Assembly (NCBI GenBank): GCA_030159075.1 | Contig: BROG01000027.1 | Span: 248,001-312,000, forward strand | Direction: 5' to 3' | Length of the DNA: 64,000 nucleotides | DNA from: Atrina japonica | Lineage: Eukaryota > Mollusca > Bivalvia > Pterioida > Pinnidae | In this document: positions 50,101 to 57,345 of the stretch, in pieces | Layout: every line of letters begins with the position of its first letter | Numbering within the stretch: the first letter of the stretch is position 1 | Translations under genes and position numbers: made by a program | The notes under the pieces: model-generated | The model's input: only the letters and a program-made list of their open reading frames with translations | What the model was told of the DNA's origin: nothing | Databases searched by the model: none

Positions 50101-53100
50101 TAAATAGACAGCTCTTCCAAGATATACTGGTAAAGAGACATAGTTCTACCAAGATAAACTGGTAAAGAAACATAGTTCTAGCTAGATAAACTGGTAAATA
50201 GGCATAGCTGTACCTAGATAAACTGGTAAAGATAAACTGGTAAAGAAACAGTTATATCTAGATAAACTGTTAAAGATACATAGCTCTACCTAGATATACT
50301 GGTAAATAGACAGCTCTACCTAGATATACTGGTAAATAGACAGCTCTACCTAGATATACTGGTAAATAGACAGCTCTACCTAGATATACTGGTAAATAGA
50401 CAGCTCTACCTAGATATACTGGTAAATAGACAGCTCTACCTAGATATACTGGTAAATAGACAGCTCTACCTAGATATACTGGTAAATAGACAGCTCTACC
50501 TAGATATACTGGTAAATAGACAGCTCTTCCAAAATAAACTGGTAAAGAGACACAGTTCTACCTAGATATACTGGTAAAGAAACCAAAGTTCTACAAAATA
50601 TACTGGTAAAGAGACATTGCTTTACCAAGATAAACTGGTAAACAGACATATTTCTACCAAGAAAAACTATCACAAGTTTAATAACACAATGAGTATAAAT
50701 CATAACAGTTTAATAAGAGCATAAAACTATAATACCTACAGTAATCATAATATGGGTGACAAGGTCAGTAATAATAGCCCAGGATATTTGTAAGGGCCCG
50801 AGGGCTGAGGGACAATGCAGACATCTGAGGCCATTATTACTGACCAAGGACATATACCATAACAGGGCCATTATGAAAACACCCATTTCTTTATATAATA
50901 TTTTTATATTGTTTTGTTTTGTTTTCAGGTCAAACTATAGTATATATTATGAATATCAATTTTCTGAAAATCGCCCATAATCTATTGCAGAAATTTGTGA
51001 AATTAATTTTCTGTACCCAGTTTATTATCTCCTGAAAATAATTGGCCATCTTGGATTTTGCATCGTTTTTCTAAGGACTAGTTAAATCCATAAACATGAT
51101 AAAGGACCCGTAATAATGCCTTGTTGGCTGTCATAGGCACTGTTTTGTATTTGAGCAATAATTTAAGAAGTTGGGTAATCAAGTTATATCATTTCTGTTT
51201 GTAAATTTACTGATATATTGACATATACAATCGTATGTTTGTGTGCGATCATATCATGCAGGGCTCAGTCATAACAAGGTCGAGGGAAAAGGCAGACGAT
51301 GTATGGCAGATGTCTAAAGCCGGAGGATGGTACATATTGGAGACAAACTATGACCACTGGGAAAATCCACTGTTTGTCGATGATCGTAGAACTCCAGCAA
51401 ATAAATGTATGAAAACAATGACACAGAGGGTAAGGATTTATATAAATTTTATTCATGTTTAAGTAAATACCTAGGCACATAGTGCATACCTTTAATTGAC
51501 TTTAATCCTTTCTTAGAGTGTGCACTCTTCAAGTCAAGTAAATGATATCACATACCTGACCATCTAGATATTAATGTGCACATTCATTTACCGGATCATC
51601 TAGGCATTTGGGATTCAGAAGTTGTTTTTTATCACTGGCAAAGATTCATATAATTCAGATACATTTTTATGTTATCTATCACTATGATTCAGGTACACGT
51701 TTATATTATGTTATATTGTGTTAGCTTTCTCCATCCTGTTGTTCTGTCCTTCCAATGAGACAGTAAAAACTGAGGTCCTGTGTCACAGTAGGTGTTGGCA
51801 CATTAAAGAACCCTCACTGCTCAATGGCCGTAAGTGACAAGCATGGGGCAAAATTTGAAGCCTTTAACTGGCATTTGGTGATGTCTTCATATGAGTGAAA
51901 GATTCGTGAATGGGATGTTAAACAAAAATACAACAACAACAAAATCCTGTTGTTCTGATAGCAGCCACAGATCCATACATATGTACAAAATTCTTCTCTA
52001 TTTCTTATTCTACATTAATCTATCATTTATATGAAAATATGGAAGGTTTGTCTGATCTTCCATTTATCACTGTTATGAGGGACTTCCATGGCTGAATGGT
52101 TAGAGCATCACATTTTAAACCATGAAGTCTCTCACTTTTGGTCTCTGCCGGTTTGAGCCCCCACTTGAACCTTACCTGTTTTTGTGAGAAATGTTTGCCA
52201 GTTTTCTTGCGGAATGCAGGTGTTCTCTTCCCAGGTACATTGTAACTGGGTTTTGTCCTCCACCATTCAAAACTGGTCACCACCAAACTGACAAATTGTT
52301 GAATGTGGCATAAAACACCAATCAAATTCAAAATCGTTTTATGAAGTAGAGAGCTCTCAATAATACATGTATTATTAAACTTGTCAGATACAATTTATAG
52401 GTTTACTAATCACAACTATTCAAAGTCACAATTAGATACAGTTTTCATGTAAATGTCTATGTAGTTACATGTATCTCCCTTGTTCCCAGTTACTCTGCAG
52501 TGTTTGTCTTGTAGTATTTTATACATATGGATTACTGTCTTCATTTCATTTTAATTTCAGAATGTGTCATTCGCAGGAATATATAATGTCCTATCATCGA
52601 AACCTGTATTAAATAAGGTAGGTTAAAAATAAATCTCATGACAAGATGTCTGATTTCCTTTGGTATAATACAGGTCAACCAAGGTAAAGTGGCACATCTG
52701 GGATCTATCGAAAACCAAAACTAGACAGTCTGTTTTCCAGAAATAGGAATACACAGGTAAAATGGGACTCCAGAAATAGGAATACACAGGTAAAATGGGA
52801 CTCCAGAAATAGGAATACACAGGTAAAATGGGACTCCAGAAATAGGAATACACAGGTAAAATGGGACTCCAGAAATAGCAATTCAAAGGTAAAATGAGAC
52901 TCCAGAAATAGCAATACAAAGGTAAAATGTGACTCCATGTTTACTGCAGCTCTAGTTATTTTTGTTGTCGAAAACAAGTCTGTCACCCCTGTTTTGATTC
53001 AATTTAGACTTGTTTTGTTTGTAAACATGTTCCAATTTACCTTGGTATATATATACCTGTTTTGTATTTATTTTGTTATTTTTATTGTTGCTATTCTTCA

Positions 53101-54968
53101 TCTTTAGCTTTGTTTTTGTTAGTTCTTTTCAAGAAAAAATTACTTTTTTTTACCAAACTTGGCAGCAACTGCACATTTTGTGAATGAAAAGTGGCTAGGA
53201 CTCATAGGGGTTGCAAAAAGGGCCAAAACTAGGTACATCTTTTAAAATCTTCTGATGAACCATTGATCAAAATTTTTTTTGTTTTTGTTTGGTATATCTG
53301 ATTATCAGTATGTATAAAGTTTGCAAATAAAATTAAAACTGTTCTTAACTGAGCCACTAGTGGGTGCTTCAAATGACAAAGATTTCAGTTTTAAACAAAT
53401 GAAATGGCTTAATAACTCAAAACTGATTAACTTTTTTATACAAAGATATATGAAAAAGTTGCTAGGAATTATCTAAGGATCATTGTAACAAAGTTTTAAA
53501 GTCATGGGGTAAAGGTTAAAGTTATAGGCACTAAAGTAAATGGATCATAAATTATCTATTTTTCACATTGTTTTACTTCTCTACAATCAATGGACCAATA
53601 TTAACCAGATTTTGCAGGAACTATTCCTACTGGAAGCTGCATAAAATATTTATCAGTGGCCCATTTTACGAAAGGTCATAAGTCCTAAATCTTAACTCTT
53701 AGTCCTTAGGACTAAAAGATAGCATTTAGGACTTATGAACTTTTGTAAAACTGGTCCCATGATAGCAACTAGCTAGAAAATGCTGTTTGAATTTCTTGCC
53801 TGTCAACTGAGATTTTTAATTGCCATGCCAGACATTTGACCATTAAAATATAAGATGTTTTTGTTGAAATATGTTTAATGTTTTCCTCAATTTACTCTAA
53901 ATCCAGTTTTATTTACGAGAATTTTTATTTATGCATATTATTGTGAGAGCTCTTGTTTATGAAAAAAGAAATTAATGCTTAATTTTCTAACCTGAAACTG
54001 AAAGGCATGATGTAACATGGGTCAGTTACAATTAGTTGCCCAGTTTATCAATGGTCCACTTGATTTTACCAATATGGAAGAAAAGATACTGTCATATGTT
54101 TTTGTTTAAAAATAAAATGATATGTTGCATGGGGCCTCCACAACAGTCCTCCATCTATTTCTGTCTTTGACTGCTCTTTTTGCCTCTCCCAACATAAGTT
54201 GGCATGCTCTCAGCTCGGTGTCTGTGATTTGTCCCCAAGTGAATGTTGACAACCCCCTTCTTCTCTTGTGGGTTCCAGTCCATAGCCTGTTTGGTGATGT
54301 TACTCTGTCCTATCCACAGCCATTTATGTTTATTATGGTTTCACTGATTGGAATCTGGCTGGTACGCTCCCAAAGTTCTGTGTTTGTAATTGTATGTGGC
54401 CATCTAATGTGGAGGATCTGTCTTAAGCATTTGTAATGGTGTAGGATAATAGTATGACAAAATGGGCCTTCGTATTTGCGAAACTATATTCTTGCAAATA
54501 CTATGTTTTGCAAAAATAAAGTCCCACCAAAATTTTTGGATTTACAGTATGTTTCTCTTGGATAATACGATACTGTGGTTTTGATATATGTAGTTCCAGT
54601 ATTAAACAGATTTGTTATGGAATTATCATCATATTGGGGGAAAAGTGTCAGTTTTACATTGGAAATTGGGCCAAATATCAGCCCCAATTATATAAGGAGA
54701 AAAAACATTCGAGACTGTATGTTATTTTCTTTTGTAGAGATATTTGATCATATGATTTTATGTAGTAAATACATGGTATAAATGTTTGAAATTTACATGT
54801 TTAAAACAGACATCTAGGTCATGATGTTTTCACTCAAAGGAATTGATTAACCAATAGTATTGATGTACTTCTTTACAGCTGACAACATACACTGCCTTGA
54901 TGCAGGTCAACACAGGTCACCTAGAGAGCTGGTTACAATACTGTTCAGATCCTTGTTGGCCATTTTAA
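28126..54968 (+). CDS. ASAH1: Acid ceramidase (ASAH1 type), complete 13-exon gene
   Basis: Lysosomal N-terminal-nucleophile amidase that hydrolyses ceramide to sphingosine and fatty acid. Exons read from the sequence: 28126-28185, 35145-35188, 39220-39304, 40867-40959, 42494-42572, 45503-45577, 46030-46075, 47002-47146, 48185-48239, 49742-49908, 51262-51429, 52561-52617, 54879-54968. All introns are GT-AG and all phases match, giving 387 residues (human ASAH1 has 395). Visible features: signal peptide 1-17; nucleophile Cys136 in CTSIVAED, where the family self-cleaves into alpha and beta chains; Arg152 and Asp155 in HARNLDFG; Asn312 in NYDHW; Arg325 in [18 protein letters not shown] at 269-279; Cys25/Cys332 and Cys380/Cys384, matching the disulphide cysteines of the human enzyme; sequons at N33, N81, N114, N279 and N340. 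The paralogue NAAA is less likely because the nucleophile region reads CTSIVAED and the C-terminus is ASAH1-like. Against the human protein it lacks about seven residues after DEKLP. No disabling change is seen. Confidence 0.95.
29212..29264. repeat. (TA)n microsatellite
   Basis: About 26 TA units in acid ceramidase intron 1. Confidence 0.95.
29560..29740. repeat. 36-bp tandem repeat containing acceptor-like TTTTTTCAG
   Basis: Unit CAGAATTTTCCACCCTGTAC then TTTTATTAATTTTTTT, about four copies. Each CAG is preceded by seven or more T residues, like a strong 3' splice site, within acid ceramidase intron 1. Confidence 0.9.
29799..30839. mobile_element. Non-autonomous DNA element with about 45-bp terminal inverted repeats
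   Basis: The left end CCTCTTTCATACATTCATCG then GATGAGATGCTGGATCAACA is matched in inverse orientation at the right end (30795-30839). The interior of about 950 bases has no convincing coding frame but is rich in CATGG, CCATGTA and GATCC words. In acid ceramidase intron 1. Superfamily not assigned because target-site duplications are not clear. Confidence 0.6.
30985..31290 (+). mobile_element. tRNA-derived SINE, family A, near full length
   Basis: The head has a box A-like TAGCATGCTCAACTG and a box B-like GAGTTTGAGTCC spaced as in a tRNA. The conserved body (GATGAGACAGTAAAAACCGA, TTAAAGAACCC, CTCAATGGC) recurs at 51.7 kb. The tail is a TAAACAAACAAA simple repeat. Sits in acid ceramidase intron 1. 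Confidence 0.75.
33415..34885. repeat. 39-bp minisatellite in intron 1, about 37 copies
   Basis: Unit AAATGACAAACCCACAACAG then ATTGGAATAACTAAAAAAT. Variants (CTACAGCAG, ACTGAATAACTAAACACT) recur in blocks, indicating duplication of groups of units. It ends 260 bases before exon 2. Confidence 0.95.
35145..35188 (+). CDS. ASAH1: Acid ceramidase exon 2
   Basis: Residues 21-34 plus two bases of codon 35. Acceptor TTTTTCAG at 35144, donor GTAAGT at 35189. Contains Cys25, equivalent to the human alpha-chain cysteine that bonds to the beta chain, and the N33-K-T sequon completed across the splice. Confidence 0.9.
35200..36165. repeat. Approximately 100-bp tandem array at the start of intron 2
   Basis: Unit ATGATCAATTGTATAAAACC then TCTTGAGAGGCCACTCTTAT then AAAAGACCATTTGTCTCCTG and a TA-rich spacer; about ten copies. 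It begins about ten bases after the exon 2 donor and ends ACAGGTTCTACTGTA, the complement of the words at its start. Confidence 0.88.
35732..35835. repeat. (CA)n/(TA)n microsatellite inside the intron 2 array
   Basis: A CACACACA run followed by about 40 TA units. An expanded version of the TA spacer present in neighbouring units. Confidence 0.95.
38105..38154. repeat. (TA)n microsatellite in intron 2
   Basis: About 20 TA units. Confidence 0.95.
38290..39205. repeat. 20-bp minisatellite at the end of intron 2, about 45 copies
   Basis: Unit ACATGTCTGTCTTCTGTGTA, changing to ACATGTCTAGTTTTTGTATA towards the 3' side. The last unit runs into the exon 3 acceptor. Long open frames on both strands arise from it. 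Confidence 0.95.
39220..39304 (+). CDS. ASAH1: Acid ceramidase exon 3
   Basis: Residues 35-63, including the family motif YTINLDLP followed by a conserved RW. Acceptor TTTTTACAG at 39219, donor GTAAAT at 39305, phase 0 exit. The acceptor lies directly at the end of the 20-bp tandem array of intron 2. Confidence 0.92.
39525..39972. repeat. 38- to 41-bp minisatellite in intron 3, about eleven copies
   Basis: Unit GAAATGTACACTCAGTTGTG then TTATTTATAAACAACAAT, alternating with a form containing CAGAAACAACAACAAT. Confidence 0.93.
39973..40140 (+). mobile_element. SINE family B, partial copy
   Basis: Matches the body and 3' half of the copy at 52080-52330: GTTTTACTTGCAGAATGCC, GTACATTGTAACCAGGTTG, CACCATTTAAAACTGGCTGC, TTGAATGTGGTGTA. 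It lies directly after the intron 3 minisatellite. Confidence 0.65.
40867..40959 (+). CDS. ASAH1: Acid ceramidase exon 4
   Basis: Residues 64-94 of the alpha chain, with the N81-G-T sequon. Acceptor TTTCAG, donor GTAAGT, phase 0 on both sides. Sequence conservation is lower here than in the beta chain, as in other family members. Confidence 0.85.
41113..42356 (-). mobile_element. Decayed reverse transcriptase gene in acid ceramidase intron 4
   Basis: Three blocks of one reverse transcriptase are visible on the minus strand: one with [20 protein letters not shown] (42356-42117), one with [20 protein letters not shown] and the palm motif YIDDVLSI (about 42090-41868), and one with [13 protein letters not shown] and [14 protein letters not shown] (41851-41621). 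Frame changes separate them, so the copy is broken. More of the element may continue to about 41113. The family is a retroelement RT of the kind common in bivalve and cnidarian genomes. I cannot decide between Penelope-like and another class. It is antisense to the host gene. Confidence 0.75.
42494..42572 (+). CDS. ASAH1: Acid ceramidase exon 5
   Basis: Residues 95-120 plus one base. Reads ...[17 protein letters not shown]..., aligning with the human DEKLP and GPFEEEMKGIA blocks but without the intervening loop of about seven residues. The acceptor CTATAG at 42493 has a weak pyrimidine tract. Donor GTAAGG at 42573, phase 1. Confidence 0.9.
42700..43240. repeat. Dispersed repeat, copy 1
   Basis: GGTACATCTTTCAAAATCTT, TTGAACCAGTGATAAATGTT and AAGGAATTGACTAAGGAAC resemble in order the sequence at 53.14-53.6 kb (GGTACATCTTTTAAAATCTT, ATGAACCATTGATCAA, AGGAATTATCTAAGG). 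Non-coding, in intron 5. Confidence 0.55.
44436..45515. repeat. 57-bp minisatellite repeating the exon 6 acceptor, about 19 copies
   Basis: Unit CTTTACATATTGTTTCAGGT then GAGGTCTACATGAGTACTTT then TAGTCCTCTGTAACTGA. GTGAGG begins at 44471, 44528 and so on at 57-base steps up to the true exon 6 start at 45503. The final unit is the real splice junction plus the first bases of exon 6. Use of a decoy acceptor would read into TAA after about eleven codons, before the catalytic Cys. Confidence 0.95.
45503..45577 (+). CDS. ASAH1: Acid ceramidase exon 6 (catalytic cysteine)
   Basis: Completes codon 121 and encodes up to residue 145: [14 protein letters not shown] then [10 protein letters not shown]. 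Cys136 is the N-terminal nucleophile created by autocleavage after Val135. The exon begins GTGAGG, so its acceptor reads TTTTAG|GTGAGG. The same junction word is repeated about 18 times upstream in intron 5. Donor GTAAAA at 45578, phase 1. Confidence 0.95.
46030..46075 (+). CDS. ASAH1: Acid ceramidase exon 7
   Basis: Residues 146-160 plus two bases. [15 protein letters not shown] carries the conserved Arg152 and Asp155 of the active site, 16 and 19 residues after the nucleophile as in the human enzyme. Donor GTAGGT at 46076 is the first copy of the 38-bp array of intron 7. Confidence 0.95.
46068..46530. repeat. 38-bp minisatellite repeating the exon 7 donor, twelve copies
   Basis: Unit CTTGGGTAGGTATATCAACT then CTATTATCTAGATCTGTC. 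The first copy is the exon 7 end CTTGG and its donor GTAGGT. Eleven further CTTGGGTAGGT-like copies follow (two read CATGGGTAGGT, one CTTGTGTAGGT). Confidence 0.95.
47002..47146 (+). CDS. ASAH1: Acid ceramidase exon 8
   Basis: Residues 161-209. [16 protein letters not shown], then [14 protein letters not shown] and [13 protein letters not shown], match the family core beta strands closely. Acceptor ATTGCAG at 47001, donor GTATGT at 47147, phase 0. Confidence 0.95.
47510..47939. repeat. MITE-like element in acid ceramidase intron 8
   Basis: Terminal TTCACACAATCAACGTTTTC and its inverse GAAAACTTTGATTGTGTAAA (47920-47939), 17 of 20 matching. The interior is built of AAACTTTGAT and its complement, so the whole element can fold extensively. 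Confidence 0.6.
48185..48239 (+). CDS. ASAH1: Acid ceramidase exon 9
   Basis: Residues 210-227 plus one base: [18 protein letters not shown], very close to the human block with the conserved NERF and NGGY. Acceptor GACAG at 48184, donor GTAAGT at 48240, phase 1. Confidence 0.95.
48465..49740. repeat. 32-bp minisatellite with higher-order structure filling intron 9
   Basis: Unit AGTTTTGGAGATGTATCTCA then CATGTTTGTAGG. A variant with GTTAGAGCTTTATTTTACAT recurs at 48614, 48803, 48992, 49182 and 49370, a higher-order period of about 189 bases. Units contain TTTGTAG|GAGT. The true exon 10 junction TTTTAG|GAGT is at the array's end. Confidence 0.95.
49742..49908 (+). CDS. ASAH1: Acid ceramidase exon 10
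   Basis: Residues 228-283, including [18 protein letters not shown] and [16 protein letters not shown]279-K-T is a sequon at the position of a human glycosylation site. The acceptor ATTTTAG sits at the end of the intron 9 array, and the donor CAG|GTAAAG is the first unit of the intron 10 array, so this exon is enclosed by minisatellites. Confidence 0.95.
49905..50660. repeat. 30- to 32-bp minisatellite starting at the exon 10 donor
   Basis: Unit CTGGTAAAGAGACATAGTTC then TACCAAGATAAA. The first copy is the exon 10 donor itself (CAG|GTAAAGAGACATA). A homogeneous sub-array at about 50290-50520 has identical 30-bp units CTGGTAAATAGACAGCTCTA plus CCTAGATATA. Confidence 0.95.
51262..51429 (+). 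CDS. ASAH1: Acid ceramidase exon 11
   Basis: Residues 284-339. [16 protein letters not shown], then [11 protein letters not shown] and [10 protein letters not shown]: Asn312 and Arg325 are the remaining conserved active-site residues, and Cys332 is the beta-chain partner of Cys25. Acceptor ATGCAG at 51261, donor GTAAGG at 51430, phase 0. Confidence 0.95.
51722..51945 (+). mobile_element. SINE family A, 5'-truncated copy
   Basis: Shares the body with the copy at 30985-31290: CAATGAGACAGTAAAAACTG, TTAAAGAACCCTCACTGCTC, AATTTGAAGCCTTTAACTGG and GAGTGAAAGATTC, then an A-rich CAACAACAAC tail. The tRNA-like head is missing. In acid ceramidase intron 11. Confidence 0.75.
52080..52330 (+). mobile_element. 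tRNA-derived SINE, family B
   Basis: The head CATGGCTGAATGGTTAGAGC with downstream CGGTTTGAGCCCC resembles box A and box B of a tRNA with a long variable arm. The body (TTTGCCAGTTTTCTTGCGGA, GGTACATTGTAACTGGGTT, CACCATTCAAAACTGG) recurs at 40.0 and 55.6 kb. Intron 11. Confidence 0.7.
52561..52617 (+). CDS. ASAH1: Acid ceramidase exon 12
   Basis: Residues 340-358: [19 protein letters not shown], with the N340-V-S sequon and the family block VLS.KPVLNK. Acceptor TTTCAG at 52560, donor GTAGGT at 52618, phase 0. Confidence 0.95.
52735..52935. repeat. 33-bp minisatellite in intron 12, about six copies
   Basis: Unit CACAGGTAAAATGGGACTCC then AGAAATAGGAATA. Each unit carries CAG|GTAAAA, a donor-like word. 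Starts about 118 bases after the exon 12 donor. Confidence 0.93.
53140..53600. repeat. Dispersed repeat, copy 2
   Basis: Homologous to 42700-43240, in intron 12. Decayed, no coding frame. Confidence 0.55.
53657..53758. repeat. Near-perfect palindrome (foldback) in intron 12
   Basis: The left half GGCCCATTTTACGAAAGGTC then ATAAGTCCTAAATC is inverted in the right half. The centre AGTCCTTAGGACT leaves almost no loop. Confidence 0.75.
54122..54436 (-). mobile_element. LINE (non-LTR retrotransposon) C-terminal fragment
   Basis: On the minus strand, [20 protein letters not shown] then [13 protein letters not shown], then in a second frame [16 protein letters not shown], then in a third frame [13 protein letters not shown]. 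These are in order the conserved blocks at the C-terminal end of many animal LINE ORF2 proteins. Two frame changes show it is dead. It lies in acid ceramidase intron 12, antisense to the gene. Confidence 0.8.
54879..54968 (+). CDS. ASAH1: Acid ceramidase exon 13 (C-terminus and stop)
   Basis: Residues 359-387 and TAA at 54966-54968. [19 protein letters not shown] then CSDPC and a final WPF align end to end with the human C-terminus, including the C-x3-C pair. Acceptor TTTACAG at 54878. Confidence 0.95.
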   Translation: MTTYTALMQVNTGHLESWLQYCSDPCWPF

Positions 54969-55181
54969 ATGATGACTTATCGTGGAAAGAGCAGCAGTTA
55001 TGTCCCTTCTTAAAGTCTGTCATTTTTGTTTTGTACTTTTTGTTATGTAAATTTTGTTATGAATCAAGTTTGATACAATCAATCAAGCCTCACTAATTAA
55101 TTCAGCTTGTATAATTACAAGACCCACAATATTTGTTAATCAATGCATGGATATCACCTTACAAGTAGATATTGGAATTAT

Positions 55182-55187
55182 AATAAA
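55182..55187 (+). terminator. Candidate poly(A) signal of the acid ceramidase gene
   Basis: AATAAA in an AT-rich stretch 214 bases after the stop codon. It is the first canonical hexamer downstream on this strand that I noticed. Cleavage position unknown. Confidence 0.4.
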
Positions 55188-55422
55188 AAATTGCAGTAAT
55201 AAGATGGAAAAACTGAATGATTTCATTAATTCTTTATGAGATGACTTGATAGATTTGAGTCTGAAAAATACTAATATATTTGAACAAGGTGCTATACACA
55301 TCATATTACAGATGAAATACATTCCATTGTGTTTATGTTACTACAATATGATATCAGCTACATTGTATGTTTTTTCTTTACACCTGCCTTTTACCTGTAT
55401 TTTGAGGAAATAATCACATTCA

Positions 55423-55425
<3 letters not shown>

Positions 55426-55504
<79 letters not shown>
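55426..55504. repeat. (TA)n microsatellite
   Basis: About 38 TA units downstream of acid ceramidase. Confidence 0.95.
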
Positions 55505-55507
<3 letters not shown>

Positions 55508-55564
55508 GTGATAATGACCATATCTACAGAATTTGATATGACAGGGCTTTTTGTTTAAATATCT

Positions 55565-55695
55565 TGTCTCTTGTTCGAGTTTCTAGTCCCGGTGCACCTA
55601 AACTGATTTTGTGAGAAAGTTTGCCAGTTTACATGCAGATGGCCAGTGGTCTCCTCCTGGGTACATTGTAACCGGGTTACCTCATCAGTTGACAT
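55565..55695 (+). mobile_element. SINE family B, partial copy
   Basis: Contains TGTTCGAGTTTCTAGTCCC (box B region), TGAGAAAGTTTGCCAGTTT, and GGTACATTGTAACCGGGTTA, then diverges. Downstream of the acid ceramidase gene. Confidence 0.6.
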
Positions 55696-56729
55696 ACTAC
55701 AATTTTACTGGCATTTTTTATTTCCAGAGTTTATGATTAATTATCTTACATAAACATAAAACATTTAAATTGTCAAGTACATAAAAACTGTAAAAATATT
55801 TATACTTACCTTATTGTATTCATCTTATTTAAATAAATTTGCTCAACAGTTTCAGGATGTTGATAGAAATGTTTATTTTTCTATATTTTTCTTTCAAATG
55901 TAATACAAAATATATATTATCAATTAATTTATCACCCCCTGTAGTTACATTTAGACTCACCGAAATTGGTAAACAAAATGGTCTACTGTTATAATTCAGG
56001 GGTCAAATAATTATAAAATTTGGATTTTAAATCATACACTCCTGAATTCTGACAGTGGACTGTACTGTTCTTTGAGATGGATGAGTCCAAATGTGGCTAC
56101 AGGGGTCAGTAGGTATTAAATGTATGTGTATCACTCAATCCTGTCAATCATTCCAAGTTGTAGATTGCTATAAACATTTGTCTGCTTCATCTACACATAT
56201 TGACTGTACTCACGAGTGAGAATTAGATACTATCTATATTGATTTGACATTAATTGCTAACTTATCAATATCAAAAGCAGATAAGATATTGATTTATTGC
56301 CTTATCACTACTTCTGATCAAACCAAGAAGTAATTAAACTTGTGACCTGGCATATTTGAAGTCAATCAATAACATTTTGATTTATTTTATACTGACTCTT
56401 TGAGTTGATTTCAGCTTCAGATGTTTTGAAATTTTCTGAGTATCATTGTGATCTTGTAAGATGAATTATTATGGGGAAAATGGGGCTGTGCCTTTTTGTT
56501 GAATCATTCATAGACTAAGGTAGAGATTTGATGTTCAATTGTTCAGAGACTGAGGTACAAAATGTTGATTTTTTATGTTGAAATTCACTCATATTGAAGT
56601 TAGTCATTCTTGGTCTTGACCTGAAGGTGTGTGCAGACCATGACCCAGGGTCAAATCTTCAAAGTTAAGGTCACAGTGCACCCATAGACATAGGGGTGAC
56701 ACATGTTTTTGTAAAAAAAAAAAAATAAC

Positions 56730-57245
56730 AGAATATTGTTATTGAGTTGTTCAGACAGTGAGGTAAAGAACCTTTTTTTAAATGCCCAGGGAACAAAGTA
56801 TGTTGAATTGTTCATAGACTGGGGTAGATGTTTTGAGTTAAATTGTTCATAGACTGGGTAGATCTTTTGAGTTAAATTGTTTAGAGACTAGGGTAGATCT
56901 TTTGTGTTTAATTGTTTAGAGACTGGGGTAGATGTTTTGAGTTAAATTGTTCATAGACTGGGGTAGATATTTTGAGTTAAATTGTTTAGAGACTGGGGTA
57001 GATCTTTTGAGTTTAATTGTTTAGAGACTGGGGTAGATCTTTTGAGTTAAATTGTTTAGAGACTGGGGTAGATCTTTTGAGTTAAATTGTTTAGAGACTG
57101 GGATAGATGTTTTGAGTTAAATTGTTCATAGACTGGGTAGATCTTTTGAGTTAAATTGTTTAGAGACTGGGGTAGATCTTTTGAGTTAAATTGTTTAGAG
57201 ACTGGGGTAGATGTTTTGAGTTAAATTGTTCATAGACTGGGGTAA
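56730..57245. repeat. 35-bp minisatellite, about thirteen copies
   Basis: Unit AAATTGTTTAGAGACTGGGG then TAGATCTTTTGAGTT, with CATAGACTGGGT variants. Weakly related words (TTGTTCAGAGACTGAGGTA) extend upstream to about 56500. Confidence 0.93.
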
Positions 57246-57345
57246 TGTGATATTTTCAAGTGTACATTTTTATAATATGATATTTTCAAGTGTTCATTTT
57301 TATAATATGATATTTTCAAGTGTACAATTTTATAATATGATAGAA
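57245..57345. repeat. Three-copy tandem repeat
   Basis: AATATGATATTTTCAAGTGT followed by ACATTTTTAT, three copies of about 37 bases. Confidence 0.85.

Noticed and set aside
54122..54436. 104-codon plus-strand frame with hydrophobic segments
   Set aside because: It is the antisense shadow of the LINE ORF2 fragment, whose conserved blocks are on the minus strand.
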